From JADCRZ01 sp965200945 (GTDB lineage: Bacteria; Bacteroidota; Bacteroidia; Chitinophagales; Chitinophagaceae): a stretch of 64,000 nucleotides of DNA. Every line of letters begins with the position of its first letter. Within the stretch, counting starts at the first letter, position 1. The position numbers were made by a program, and so were the translations under genes. The stretch spans positions 5,518,001 through 5,582,000 of the forward strand of contig OZ241749.1 of NCBI GenBank assembly GCA_965200945.1, written 5' to 3'. Under the pieces are notes generated by a model. The model ran no database searches, was not told the origin of the DNA, and saw only the letters and a list, made by a program, of their open reading frames with translations. Below, piece by piece: positions 33,872 through 42,484 of this stretch.

Positions 33872-36800
33872 TTATTTCCCCGGCCCGAACCGGATCACCA
33901 TCGCACTGTCGTTGTTGCGGGCCAGCACCCAGGCGGGTTTGCCGGCGAGCGTGAGGGGGCGAATCTTGCGGACCTGTCCGCGGATGGCCAGGCCGTTCAG
34001 GGAGCTGGCGGTGAAGCGGCCGCCACCCGCATTGAGGAGCACCGTGCCGAAATCGGCATCGTTGCGGCCCAGCTGGATATTGTTCTCGTAGAAATTGCCG
34101 CCCAGCAGGATGTCGGGCAGGTGGTCGCCGTTGGCATCCACTATGGCCGCATCACGATAGCACGAAAGCTGTGCCTCCCAGGGCAGGGCCTGTGTGGTAT
34201 AACCGCCATGACCGTCGGCCAGCAGCAGCGCATTGGAGAAATAATCCGCTGTCAGCACCTGCGCCCCTTCCAGCTTGGCGCCGGTAAAAATATCGGTGAG
34301 ACTTGCCTTCGCAAAATCTTCCGCGTACAGGAACTTCTTTTTGAGAAAAGGCATCTGCCGCTGCAGCTCGTCCTTGTTCGCAAACGGCATTTCCTGCCCG
34401 TTAAGGTAATACGTAAGCACCTGGTCCTTTTTTCCGTTGTCGTCAAAGTCTTCGTAATACATCCGCACCGGTTCTTTTTCCGAAGCTTTCAGCCGGCTGT
34501 TCAGTCCCAGGTTGCCGGCAATGAAATCAATATTTCCGTCGCCGTTCACATCGCAGGGCAGCACAAAGTTCCACCAGCCTTTTTTGTCCGTCAGCGGCTT
34601 GCGGGTGAAGCCATCCTTTTTATTCAGGTAAGCATCCACGCCGCCCCATTCGGCAGTAACGACCAGGTCGGGCCGTTTGTCGTGGTCGATATCGCACCAG
34701 ATGGCTCCGGTCACGAAACCCGCATGCGGCAGATCGCGGTTCCACTTCTCCGTGACATCCGTGAAGTGACCGCTTCCGTCGTTCTGCAACAGGTATGATA
34801 CCGGCATCTGCCCGTATTCCCACGGCACGGTGCGGCCGCCAATAAAGAGATCCACATCACCGTCGCCGTCAAAATCATTCGCCGCCACGCAGGAAGCGGT
34901 GAGAAAGACCCCGCTGAATGCGTTCGTCAGTTTCGAGAAATGCGCTTTGCCATCGTTGAGATATACCCGTGGCATCCGCTCTTCATCCTGTCCGTAATAT
35001 TCATTGCCGCCGCTGGCCACGATCAGGTCGGGCACATGATCTCCGTTCACATCCGCCCAGCAGGCATCCACGTCTTCCGACATGCTGTCGAGATCGAATG
35101 CCGGCTGCTGGCTCTTTTCAAAGCGGCCGCCGGCCGTTTGCAGGAACAGGGCTTTGTGAAATTCCTTTGACGAACCGATGAACACATCTTCCAGTCCGTC
35201 TCCGTTCGCATCGCCCGTAGCGAGTGCAGGCCCCTCGCGCGACATCATATGCGGCACGAGTGGGTCGCGGTCGAATTCGTTGAATTGGTTCTCTTCATGC
35301 AGGTAGGCAAGACCGGTCTCTTTTGTGATGTCCGTTACCGGCAGCGAAGGGTTCGGACTGCGGGCTGCCAGGGTGCGGTAGTCAAATTTCGGAAGGCCGG
35401 GTTTATAGGAAACGGTAAGCTTGCCGGTGGCTTTCCAGGAAACGGGCTGATAACTGTTATCGGGCCATACTACCAGGATGGAATCTGCTTTTGTGCCTGC
35501 AAGACCCACATGCACCGGCGTTTCCATGCCCGACAGGAACCCGCGCGTCCCAAACTTTTCATACGTCCGGATGCTGCTGCCTGCAAACACGATCACCTTG
35601 GCACCCACGGCATTCCTGTTGGCCGGCGCGCCCTGCAGGTTGAGCTCCAGGCTCGGCTTGCGGTTTTGCTCATTCGTGTTGTTGCGGTACAGCATCACCG
35701 GGTCGTCTACATTGTTCACTATGATGTCGAGGTCTCCGTCGTTGTCGAAATCCGCATATACAGCCCCGTTAGAGTAGGTGGGCAGGTCGCCGGTCACCTG
35801 GTCATTCACATCCTGAAAAGATACATCGCCGGTATTTTTAAAAAAACGGTTGGGCAGCTTGATCTGCGGGAACTTGTCTATCAGCGTCATGTCCTTGTCT
35901 TCCATGCGGTTGGTGCGCAGCTTTTCCTGGATCTCCTCGTTCGAAACATAGTTGATATAATCCATGTCGTTGAGCCGTTTTGGTATGCCGTTCGATATAA
36001 ACAGGTCTTTCAGTCCGTCGTTGTCGAAGTCCATCCACAGCGGGGCCCACGACCAGTCGGTGGCATACACGCCCGAATACAAACCGGTTTCGCTGAACAT
36101 GCCGTTGCGCCGGTTCAGCTGCAGGTTGTTGCGGGTGTACTGGTAGTTGTATCCAAAACTCCTTTTCAGGTTGAAAACATTGTACTCATCTTCCCCCAGC
36201 GACCGCTTCAGGATGTACGGATCGGCAGGCAGCATATCCATTGAAATAATGTCCGGATAGCCGTCGTTGTTGATATCCCCCACATCCACGCCCATGCTGT
36301 ACTGGCTGGTATGCATCACCTTGTCTGTCAGCTCATCCTTGAACGTGCCGTTGTGCTGGTTGATATAGAGGTAGTCGTTTTCATGAAAATCGTTTCCAAC
36401 GTACAAATCAGGATAGCCATCCAGATCGATATCCGAGGCGGTTACACCCAGGCCATAGCTGATGGCGGAGCTGTTGATGCCCGACTCGCGCGTTGCATCG
36501 GTGAACCTGCCACCGTCGTTCCGGAAAAGGCGGTCGCCGGAGAGCGCGCTGTAGGTACCAAGAAAATTCTTGCGTTCGGAGAATGAGCCGTTCTGGTGAA
36601 CGGAATGGTTCAGGAGAAAGCAGTCAAGGTCGCCGTCACCATCGTAATCAAAGAAAAGCGCCTGGGTGCTGAACCCGGAAAAATCCAGGCCGTATTCAGC
36701 CGCCGCTTCCTTGTACATGGGTACGCCCGCAGCGTCGATGCCGGTGCATACCAGCAGCTGGTTGCGGCTGTGCAGCACCTCAAAATCGCCGATCCGGCAG

Positions 36801-37207
36801 ATGTAAATATCCAGCAGTCCGTCGTTGTTGATGTCTACGACCGATACCCCGGTCGACCAGCCGGTATCCCTAGGCATGCGGGCTTCAGCGGTTACATCCT
36901 TGAACTGCAGCCTGCCCTGGTTCAGAAAGATCCGGTTGGGCACCTGGTTGCCTGCGAAAAAAACGTCGATCAGTCCGTCGTTGTTGAAATCACCTGCTCC
37001 CACGCCTGCGCCGTTGTAGAAATACATGTAGTGGAACATGTTGAAGACAGGGGTAGGCGTGAGCTTGTTGGTAAAGTTGAGGCCTGTCTTCTGCGCCGTC
37101 ATAAGTTCAAAAAGCTGCGGCTTCGGCGCCGTTTCGCGGCAGCCGCAAATTAACAGCAGCACCCACACCCAGCTTGTCCAGTTCCCCGGTTGCACCGCCT
37201 TCCTCAT
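33872..37207 (-). CDS. FG-GAP/VCBS repeat lipoprotein with ASPIC/UnbV domain (CRTAC1-like), second of pair
   Basis: A 1,111-residue predicted lipoprotein (signal WVWVLLLICGC, lipobox Cys near residue 23). Many FG-GAP/VCBS beta-propeller blades follow, each with a calcium-binding loop of the type DFNNDGLIDVFF, DINNDGLLDIYI or DVNGDGNIDFIAG, from about residue 60 to 500 and again from about 640 onwards. The block between, near residues 530-600 (NRNAVGAKVIVFAG, RGFLSGMETPVHVGLAG), is an ASPIC/UnbV domain. Such CRTAC1-family proteins are probably surface-exposed, calcium-stabilised and glycan-related; their exact role is unknown. The start ATG shares one base with the stop of the paralogue upstream (TAATG). 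Confidence 0.92.
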   Translation of the reverse strand: MRKAVQPGNWTSWVWVLLLICGCRETAPKPQLFELMTAQKTGLNFTNKLTPTPVFNMFHYMYFYNGAGVGAGDFNNDGLIDVFFAGNQVPNRIFLNQGRLQFKDVTAEARMPRDTGWSTGVSVVDINNDGLLDIYICRIGDFEVLHSRNQLLVCTGIDAAGVPMYKEAAAEYGLDFSGFSTQALFFDYDGDGDLDCFLLNHSVHQNGSFSERKNFLGTYSALSGDRLFRNDGGRFTDATRESGINSSAISYGLGVTASDIDLDGYPDLYVGNDFHENDYLYINQHNGTFKDELTDKVMHTSQYSMGVDVGDINNDGYPDIISMDMLPADPYILKRSLGEDEYNVFNLKRSFGYNYQYTRNNLQLNRRNGMFSETGLYSGVYATDWSWAPLWMDFDNDGLKDLFISNGIPKRLNDMDYINYVSNEEIQEKLRTNRMEDKDMTLIDKFPQIKLPNRFFKNTGDVSFQDVNDQVTGDLPTYSNGAVYADFDNDGDLDIIVNNVDDPVMLYRNNTNEQNRKPSLELNLQGAPANRNAVGAKVIVFAGSSIRTYEKFGTRGFLSGMETPVHVGLAGTKADSILVVWPDNSYQPVSWKATGKLTVSYKPGLPKFDYRTLAARSPNPSLPVTDITKETGLAYLHEENQFNEFDRDPLVPHMMSREGPALATGDANGDGLEDVFIGSSKEFHKALFLQTAGGRFEKSQQPAFDLDSMSEDVDACWADVNGDHVPDLIVASGGNEYYGQDEERMPRVYLNDGKAHFSKLTNAFSGVFLTASCVAANDFDGDGDVDLFIGGRTVPWEYGQMPVSYLLQNDGSGHFTDVTEKWNRDLPHAGFVTGAIWCDIDHDKRPDLVVTAEWGGVDAYLNKKDGFTRKPLTDKKGWWNFVLPCDVNGDGNIDFIAGNLGLNSRLKASEKEPVRMYYEDFDDNGKKDQVLTYYLNGQEMPFANKDELQRQMPFLKKKFLYAEDFAKASLTDIFTGAKLEGAQVLTADYFSNALLLADGHGGYTTQALPWEAQLSCYRDAAIVDANGDHLPDILLGGNFYENNIQLGRNDADFGTVLLNAGGGRFTASSLNGLAIRGQVRKIRPLTLAGKPAWVLARNNDSAMVIRFGPGK

Positions 37208-40200
37208 TATTTTGTCTGCATTTTTTGGGAGAAAGAATAGGCCGGTCTTTTTTTCTCAACAGCGCCGGAATCGCTCATCCGGTATACCAAGGGAGCATCG
37301 TCGTTTTGCAGGAACAGGATCCGGTCAGCCCCGCCCAGCTTCAGCTCGCAGATATCCCGGATCACGCCGCGTATCTCAAGGCCCGTTTGAGCGGGAGGGA
37401 GCCAGGTGAAATTTCCCTTGCCATCGTTCATGAGCACATGGCCGTAACTGGCATCCAGCCGGCAGAACTGGGGCAGAAAACTGAAGTTGTTTCCGCCCAT
37501 GATCAGGTCGGGCGCACCGTCGTGGTTGATGTCTTTGGTAAGAATTGCGTTTACGGAAGAGAACTGCACCGGAACAGGCAGCGGCTGAATTTTGTAATGG
37601 CCGTTCCCCAGGTTGATGGCGACGCAGGAAACAGGATCATTGAACTGCTTCTGTACACTTTTTCCCAGCTCCTCTGCAGGCAACAGTTCCTGCACGCTTT
37701 TGGTGGCGAAGTCGCCGTGTTTGAGCGCCTGTTTTTTCAGTACCGGCAACTGGTCTTCCATATCCCTTTTCAGGAACACGGGCATGTCTTTGCCGTCGAT
37801 CGACCTCGTCAGGATCTTGTCGGTTGACCCATTGTGATCGAAGTCGCTGACCCAGATCTTTACCGGGTGCTGCAGGTCGGGATGCAGGTAGAAATTCTCT
37901 CCGATGTTTCCGAGGATGATGTCTTTTTTTCCGTCGCCGTTCAGGTCTGCCGTTGCCACGGTTTGCCACCAGCCATCCCGGTTGCCCAGGTCTGTCTTTA
38001 TTTCAACGAAGCGGTCTTTCTGGAAGCCGAACATGCGCGGAGCCATCCATTCGCCCACGATCACCAGCTCGTTCTTCCCATCGCCGGTCATGTCCGTCCA
38101 GAGAGCGCCGGTGATCATGCCCGCAAAGGCAAGGTCCTGGTTATGGGAAGGGCCGATATCGGTAAACTTTCCTTTTCCGTCGTTCATCAGTATGTAACTC
38201 TGAGGCGTAACGCCATAGATCTGCGGCATGCTTCTGCTGCCTGCAAACAGGTCGGGGTCGCCGTCGCCATCGAAGTCGCCTGCCACGAGAACGGCGTTGT
38301 TCATGCCGCTGTTGGGCAACGCTTCCGCATCGAGCGTGAAGTTGCCGAGGCCGTCGTTGCGGTAAAAGCGGTTCTGCAGTTCGCGGCTGCCGGCGCTGTG
38401 GCTGTTACCGCCCGAACCCACGGCCAGGTCGGCATCGCCATCGCCATCGGCGTCGAAGAAAACGGCCGACACATCTTCAAAGTCGGCAAACTGTTCAAAG
38501 GCTTTCTGCGGACTGCGTACAAAGCCGCCGTTGCGCTGCAGGTAAAGCTGGCCGCCCTGTCCGGTACCGCCGCAGATATACAGGTCCTCCAGCCCGTCGC
38601 CGTTCACATCAGCCGTTGCCGCCTTCGGTCCCTGGCGGGAAAGCATTTCCGGGACTTCCCGTTCCTGGTAAAAATCGACGTAGTCATCTTCCCGGTGTTT
38701 CTCCAGCGTGGTGCCGACCGCTTCCAACAGCGGCCTGGCAAGGGTTGCAGCCGTATCGGCCAGCGGGGCGGTGGCAGGCTGCCCGTAAAGATGCAGCTGG
38801 TTGATCGCGGCATCCCGGAATACGGATCGGGTGCGGTTTGGCCAGGTTATTACGATGGAATCGATGCGCGACGCAGTTCCGATGCCGATCGGGTTTTTGT
38901 AGTCGATAGAAGACTGGAAGCCGCGGGTGGGCACCACGTCGCGGGTAAGCACCTGGCCGCCGGCAAACACCTTTATCCGGCTGCCGATGGCAAACCGGTT
39001 CTTATCCGTTCCTTTGAGCAGGATGCTCACGAAGTTCGATCTTTTCTGTTCGGAGCTCCGGTTGCGGTACACGAAAGCCGGCTGGTTGATGTTGCTGACC
39101 ACCAGGTCGAGGTCGCCGTCGTTGTCGAGATCGCCATAGGCGGCCCCGTTCGAGAAAGAAGGCTGGTCGAGGCCCCAGTCGGGTTGTATTTCCGAGAAAG
39201 TGAGGTTGTGGTTGTTGCGGAATGCCTTGTTGGGCAGGGGTGTCAGCGGGATCTTCTTTACCAGCTCTTCCACGCTTTCTTTTTTGCCGTTGAGCATCAT
39301 CTGCTGATTCACCTTGTTGGCAAAGAAGTCCATGAAGTCGAGGTTGGTAAGGTCGCGGGCTACGCCGTTGCACACGTAGATATCGTTCCATCCGTCGTTG
39401 TCGGCGTCGAACATAAGGGCGCCCCAGCTCCAGTCGGTGGCTTCCACGCCGCTGTAAAAGGCGATGTCGGAAAACTTGCCGGCGCCGTTGTTCAGCTGCA
39501 GGCAGTTCTGTACATACTGATGATACAACCCTGCCTTGATCTTGCTCCGGTACAGGTCTATGTTGTCGAAGGAACCGGTGGTCTTGAGCCGGAAATCGGT
39601 ATAAGGAAGCATGTCGGTGGTGAACATGTCGGGATAGCCGTCGTTGTTGATGTCTACGATATCGGTGCCCATCGAAGAGAAGCTGGTATGCTGAAACCAT
39701 TGCTCCGTCTCATCGCGGAAGGTGCCGTTCTTCTGGTTGATGTACAGGTAATCGCGCTCGTACGAATCGTTCGACACATACACATCGGGCCAGTTGTCGC
39801 CGTTCACGTCTGCCACCGATACTCCCAGCCCGAAACTGATGAGGCTGCCATGGATGCCGGCCGCTTTCGTCACTTCGCTGTAATGTCCGTTGTCATTGCG
39901 ATACAGGTGGTCGCCTCCGCCTTTCAGCGCCGGCAGCACCGGCCATTCCGATTCAAACAGGTCGCGCCGGCTGGAATAATTGAGCTGGTTCACGGGGATC
40001 GGGCTGTTATTGATCAGGAACATATCGAGGTCGCCATCCATGTCATAATCGAAAAAAGAGACCTGGGTGCAGTACCCGGAAATGTTGAGGCCGTAAGCAG
40101 CCGCCGATTCGGTGAACGTAAGGTTGTGGTTGTTGATGTAAAGCTTGTTGGTGCGCCGCCCGGTCGACATATGCCCGGAGCTGCACACGTAGATATCGAG

Positions 40201-40659
40201 CCAGCCGTCGTTGTTCACATCCACGAAACTGACGCCGGTGCTCCACATGCTGTCCTGGCGTATACCCGAAGCCGTTGTGATGTCGTCAAATTTAAAATCG
40301 CCTTTGTTGAGATACAGCTTGTTGTCGCCGGCGTTGGAGGTGAAGAATACGTCGGCCAGACCGTCGTTGTTGATGTCGCCGATGCCCACGCCGCCGCCAT
40401 TGTAAAAATTGCGGAAGAGGAACGTGTTCTCCTTTGGCCCGTCCTGCACGTTGTTGGTAAAATCGATGCCGGTGTGGTCCTGCAGCTCAAAAAGCGTGTC
40501 GGCTTTTTTCTCTTTGCAGGATGAAAGACAAATAAAAATAAATGCCAGCAGAAAAAGCGTTCTGTCCTGAAAAGATTGATACAGGAAATCAGGATGTTGC
40601 GTGGCTGGCGGAAACAATCGTGCGGGAGATGAGATCCAATTAGTGATGGGCCGGCTCAA
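37207..40659 (-). CDS. FG-GAP/VCBS repeat lipoprotein with ASPIC/UnbV domain (CRTAC1-like), first of pair
   Basis: A protein of about 1,136-1,150 residues with the same architecture as the following gene: lipoprotein signal (FLLAFIFICLSSC), FG-GAP blades with loops such as DINNDGLADVFF and DVNGDNWPDVYV, an ASPIC/UnbV domain near residues 555-625 (NRFAIGSRIKVFAG, RGFQSSIDYKNPIGIG) and a second set of blades (DFDGDGDPDLFAG). No ATG exists between the in-frame stop and the signal peptide; TTG codons at 40,659 or 40,617 are the only reasonable starts, and I give the longer form. The sequence differs enough from its neighbour that the duplication is old. It lies downstream of SusD, after a terminator hairpin. 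Confidence 0.88.
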   Translation of the reverse strand: MSRPITNWISSPARLFPPATQHPDFLYQSFQDRTLFLLAFIFICLSSCKEKKADTLFELQDHTGIDFTNNVQDGPKENTFLFRNFYNGGGVGIGDINNDGLADVFFTSNAGDNKLYLNKGDFKFDDITTASGIRQDSMWSTGVSFVDVNNDGWLDIYVCSSGHMSTGRRTNKLYINNHNLTFTESAAAYGLNISGYCTQVSFFDYDMDGDLDMFLINNSPIPVNQLNYSSRRDLFESEWPVLPALKGGGDHLYRNDNGHYSEVTKAAGIHGSLISFGLGVSVADVNGDNWPDVYVSNDSYERDYLYINQKNGTFRDETEQWFQHTSFSSMGTDIVDINNDGYPDMFTTDMLPYTDFRLKTTGSFDNIDLYRSKIKAGLYHQYVQNCLQLNNGAGKFSDIAFYSGVEATDWSWGALMFDADNDGWNDIYVCNGVARDLTNLDFMDFFANKVNQQMMLNGKKESVEELVKKIPLTPLPNKAFRNNHNLTFSEIQPDWGLDQPSFSNGAAYGDLDNDGDLDLVVSNINQPAFVYRNRSSEQKRSNFVSILLKGTDKNRFAIGSRIKVFAGGQVLTRDVVPTRGFQSSIDYKNPIGIGTASRIDSIVITWPNRTRSVFRDAAINQLHLYGQPATAPLADTAATLARPLLEAVGTTLEKHREDDYVDFYQEREVPEMLSRQGPKAATADVNGDGLEDLYICGGTGQGGQLYLQRNGGFVRSPQKAFEQFADFEDVSAVFFDADGDGDADLAVGSGGNSHSAGSRELQNRFYRNDGLGNFTLDAEALPNSGMNNAVLVAGDFDGDGDPDLFAGSRSMPQIYGVTPQSYILMNDGKGKFTDIGPSHNQDLAFAGMITGALWTDMTGDGKNELVIVGEWMAPRMFGFQKDRFVEIKTDLGNRDGWWQTVATADLNGDGKKDIILGNIGENFYLHPDLQHPVKIWVSDFDHNGSTDKILTRSIDGKDMPVFLKRDMEDQLPVLKKQALKHGDFATKSVQELLPAEELGKSVQKQFNDPVSCVAINLGNGHYKIQPLPVPVQFSSVNAILTKDINHDGAPDLIMGGNNFSFLPQFCRLDASYGHVLMNDGKGNFTWLPPAQTGLEIRGVIRDICELKLGGADRILFLQNDDAPLVYRMSDSGAVEKKRPAYSFSQKMQTK

Positions 40660-40768
40660 AATAATTTACAAAAATTTTATTGCTGTAAATATAACGAGGA
40701 TAGGTCAAAAGAAAAGTGAACGCTTCGTCAATAGAAACCGGAAGAAGGTGCTCACGGACCGGATCAAA

Positions 40769-40800
40769 AAAGGGCTGTCCCGATGAGGAGACAGCCCTTT
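40769..40800 (-). terminator. Intrinsic terminator after susD
   Basis: Perfect 11-bp stem AAAGGGCTGTC / GACAGCCCTTT around a ten-base loop. On the - strand it is followed by TTTTTT (40,770-40,765). It lies between the SusD stop (40,821) and the start of the first FG-GAP lipoprotein, so it should end or attenuate the SusC/SusD transcript. Confidence 0.85.
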
Positions 40801-40820
40801 GAAAAGATCGTTGAATAGGA

Positions 40821-42470
40821 TCAGTAGTTGCCGTTCTGCTTCAGGTTAGGATTGGCAGCAAGCGCCTGGGTCGGGATGGGGAACACCAGGTATTTGGGAT
40901 CGCTCGCAGCTTTGTAAGCCCATGCTTTGGTGAATACACCGAAGCGGATGAGATCGGTCCTTCTCACGCCTTCCCAGTACATTTCGCGGCCTCTTTCAGC
41001 CAGCAGGGTGTTGGGAGCATACGTGTTCGTGGTGTTTACCAGTGTCATGCTGCTGGTAAGGGCGGAGGCGCCACGGGCGGCCCGGAGGCTGTTCACCATT
41101 ACAAGGGCGCCGGCGTTGTCGGCAGCAGCGGCACGCATCTTGGCTTCAGCAACCATCAGTACCACATCGGGATAGCGGAAAAGCATCAGCCAGTTCCCGG
41201 ATCTGCTGTTGCCGTAGTTGGCAAGATTGGCAGTGTAGTCAGGGACGTATTTCACGGCACGGAGACCGGTGATTTCCAGGTTGGTACCGGTTTCCTTGAG
41301 GTCGGGCGAAACGTTGGGTGTATAGCTGAGGTTGTTGCCTTTTCTATCTTTCAGCGGAGTGCCGGCTGCGTCATATTGCTGTCCGACCAGGATACCCGGA
41401 CGAAGCCCGGAAATATTGGTACTGCCGGCATAAAACCGGCCGCCAAGGCGTTTGTCGAGGGCGGTGTCTGCAGGGGTCTGCGTAGGCGTGGTGGTAATGC
41501 CGAACATGTTATAAAAATCGGCTACAGTGGAGAATCCATTCCATCCGCCGATACCACCCGGAAGACCTTCGTTGTAATGGAGCGTAGGCCACCACCTGTT
41601 GTGGATACCGGAGTTGTTCACGGTTACACCGGAAGCGTTGCGGTAGGCAAAGATGCCTTCGGTCGATTTCGTGCCGTTGTCGACGCTGAAATTATCGAAG
41701 TAATTGGGGGTAAAATCGTATTTTTTGCTGTTGATGATGGTGGTACCGAGCGTGATCACCTGCTGCATGTCGGCATCGGCGAAAGTAGGCGTGGCCCTGT
41801 TGGCGAAGGCACCGCGGTTGAGGTAACATTTCATCAGCAGAACGCGGGCTGCATCCGGGCTGGCCGTATAGATCGGGCTGCTGGCGCTCAGCGTAGGCAG
41901 AATGGTCGTCAGCTCGCTGATGATAAAAGTAAGCGCCGAATCACCTCTGAGCACCTTCGGGGCGTTCAGCAGATTGTCGCCGGGATTGCGGAAAGGATAC
42001 TGGCCATACAGGTCGAGCAGCTGGTAAAGTGCGAGCGCGCGGATGAAACGGGCCTCCGCAGCCTGCGCAGGACTGGGGTTGAAGGCGAGTACGTTGGTGG
42101 CATCGAAGTTGGCCTTGTTGAGGGCGTTGAACTGGCCGAGGAAAACATCTACCCCGTCTACCGACCAGGTATGCTGGTGGAGGGCGCGCCATTTTCCGTT
42201 ATCGTCCCAGTCGCCGCCACGGGTAGGCACCAGGCACTCATCGGTGGTCACTTCCTCGAGGGCAAAAATGTTACCCATATCCGAATAGGGAACACCCAAG
42301 TCGGTATAAGCTGTTGAAAGAAGGAGGGCCGTTCCGTTGGCTCCCAGTGCATTGGCCGCCTGCGTACTGGTCAGCGCGCTGTTGAGGTTCTGATCCAGCT
42401 TGGTACATCCGGCAACGGATAGGGCCAGCAGGGAACCGATCACAATATTTTTATTTCTTGACATGTTCAT
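40821..42470 (-). CDS. susD: SusD/RagB-family outer-membrane glycan-binding lipoprotein
   Basis: A 549-residue lipoprotein (signal IVIGSLLALSVAGC, Cys near residue 22) with the helical TPR-like SusD fold. Characteristic parts are the N-terminal segment TKLDQNLNSALT, the AEARFIRALALYQLLDLYGQYPF helix-loop near residue 140, and the C-terminal block LAERGREMYWEGVRRTDLIRFG and FPIPTQALAANPNLKQNGNY, a typical SusD ending. SusD caps the SusC barrel and hands over the glycan or other solute. It starts 14 bases after the SusC stop, so the pair is co-transcribed. Two in-frame ATGs (42,470 and 42,464) are possible starts. The substrate cannot be read from the sequence. Confidence 0.96.
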   Translation of the reverse strand: MNMSRNKNIVIGSLLALSVAGCTKLDQNLNSALTSTQAANALGANGTALLLSTAYTDLGVPYSDMGNIFALEEVTTDECLVPTRGGDWDDNGKWRALHQHTWSVDGVDVFLGQFNALNKANFDATNVLAFNPSPAQAAEARFIRALALYQLLDLYGQYPFRNPGDNLLNAPKVLRGDSALTFIISELTTILPTLSASSPIYTASPDAARVLLMKCYLNRGAFANRATPTFADADMQQVITLGTTIINSKKYDFTPNYFDNFSVDNGTKSTEGIFAYRNASGVTVNNSGIHNRWWPTLHYNEGLPGGIGGWNGFSTVADFYNMFGITTTPTQTPADTALDKRLGGRFYAGSTNISGLRPGILVGQQYDAAGTPLKDRKGNNLSYTPNVSPDLKETGTNLEITGLRAVKYVPDYTANLANYGNSRSGNWLMLFRYPDVVLMVAEAKMRAAAADNAGALVMVNSLRAARGASALTSSMTLVNTTNTYAPNTLLAERGREMYWEGVRRTDLIRFGVFTKAWAYKAASDPKYLVFPIPTQALAANPNLKQNGNY

Positions 42471-42484
42471 GTTATTTTATCAGT

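Noticed and set aside
37834..40524. Open frame of about 896 codons on the + strand opposite the FG-GAP gene
   Set aside because: Antisense to a gene with lipoprotein signal and many calcium-loop repeats. The translated product has no recognised domain and its composition follows the repeated Asp/Asn codons of the real strand.
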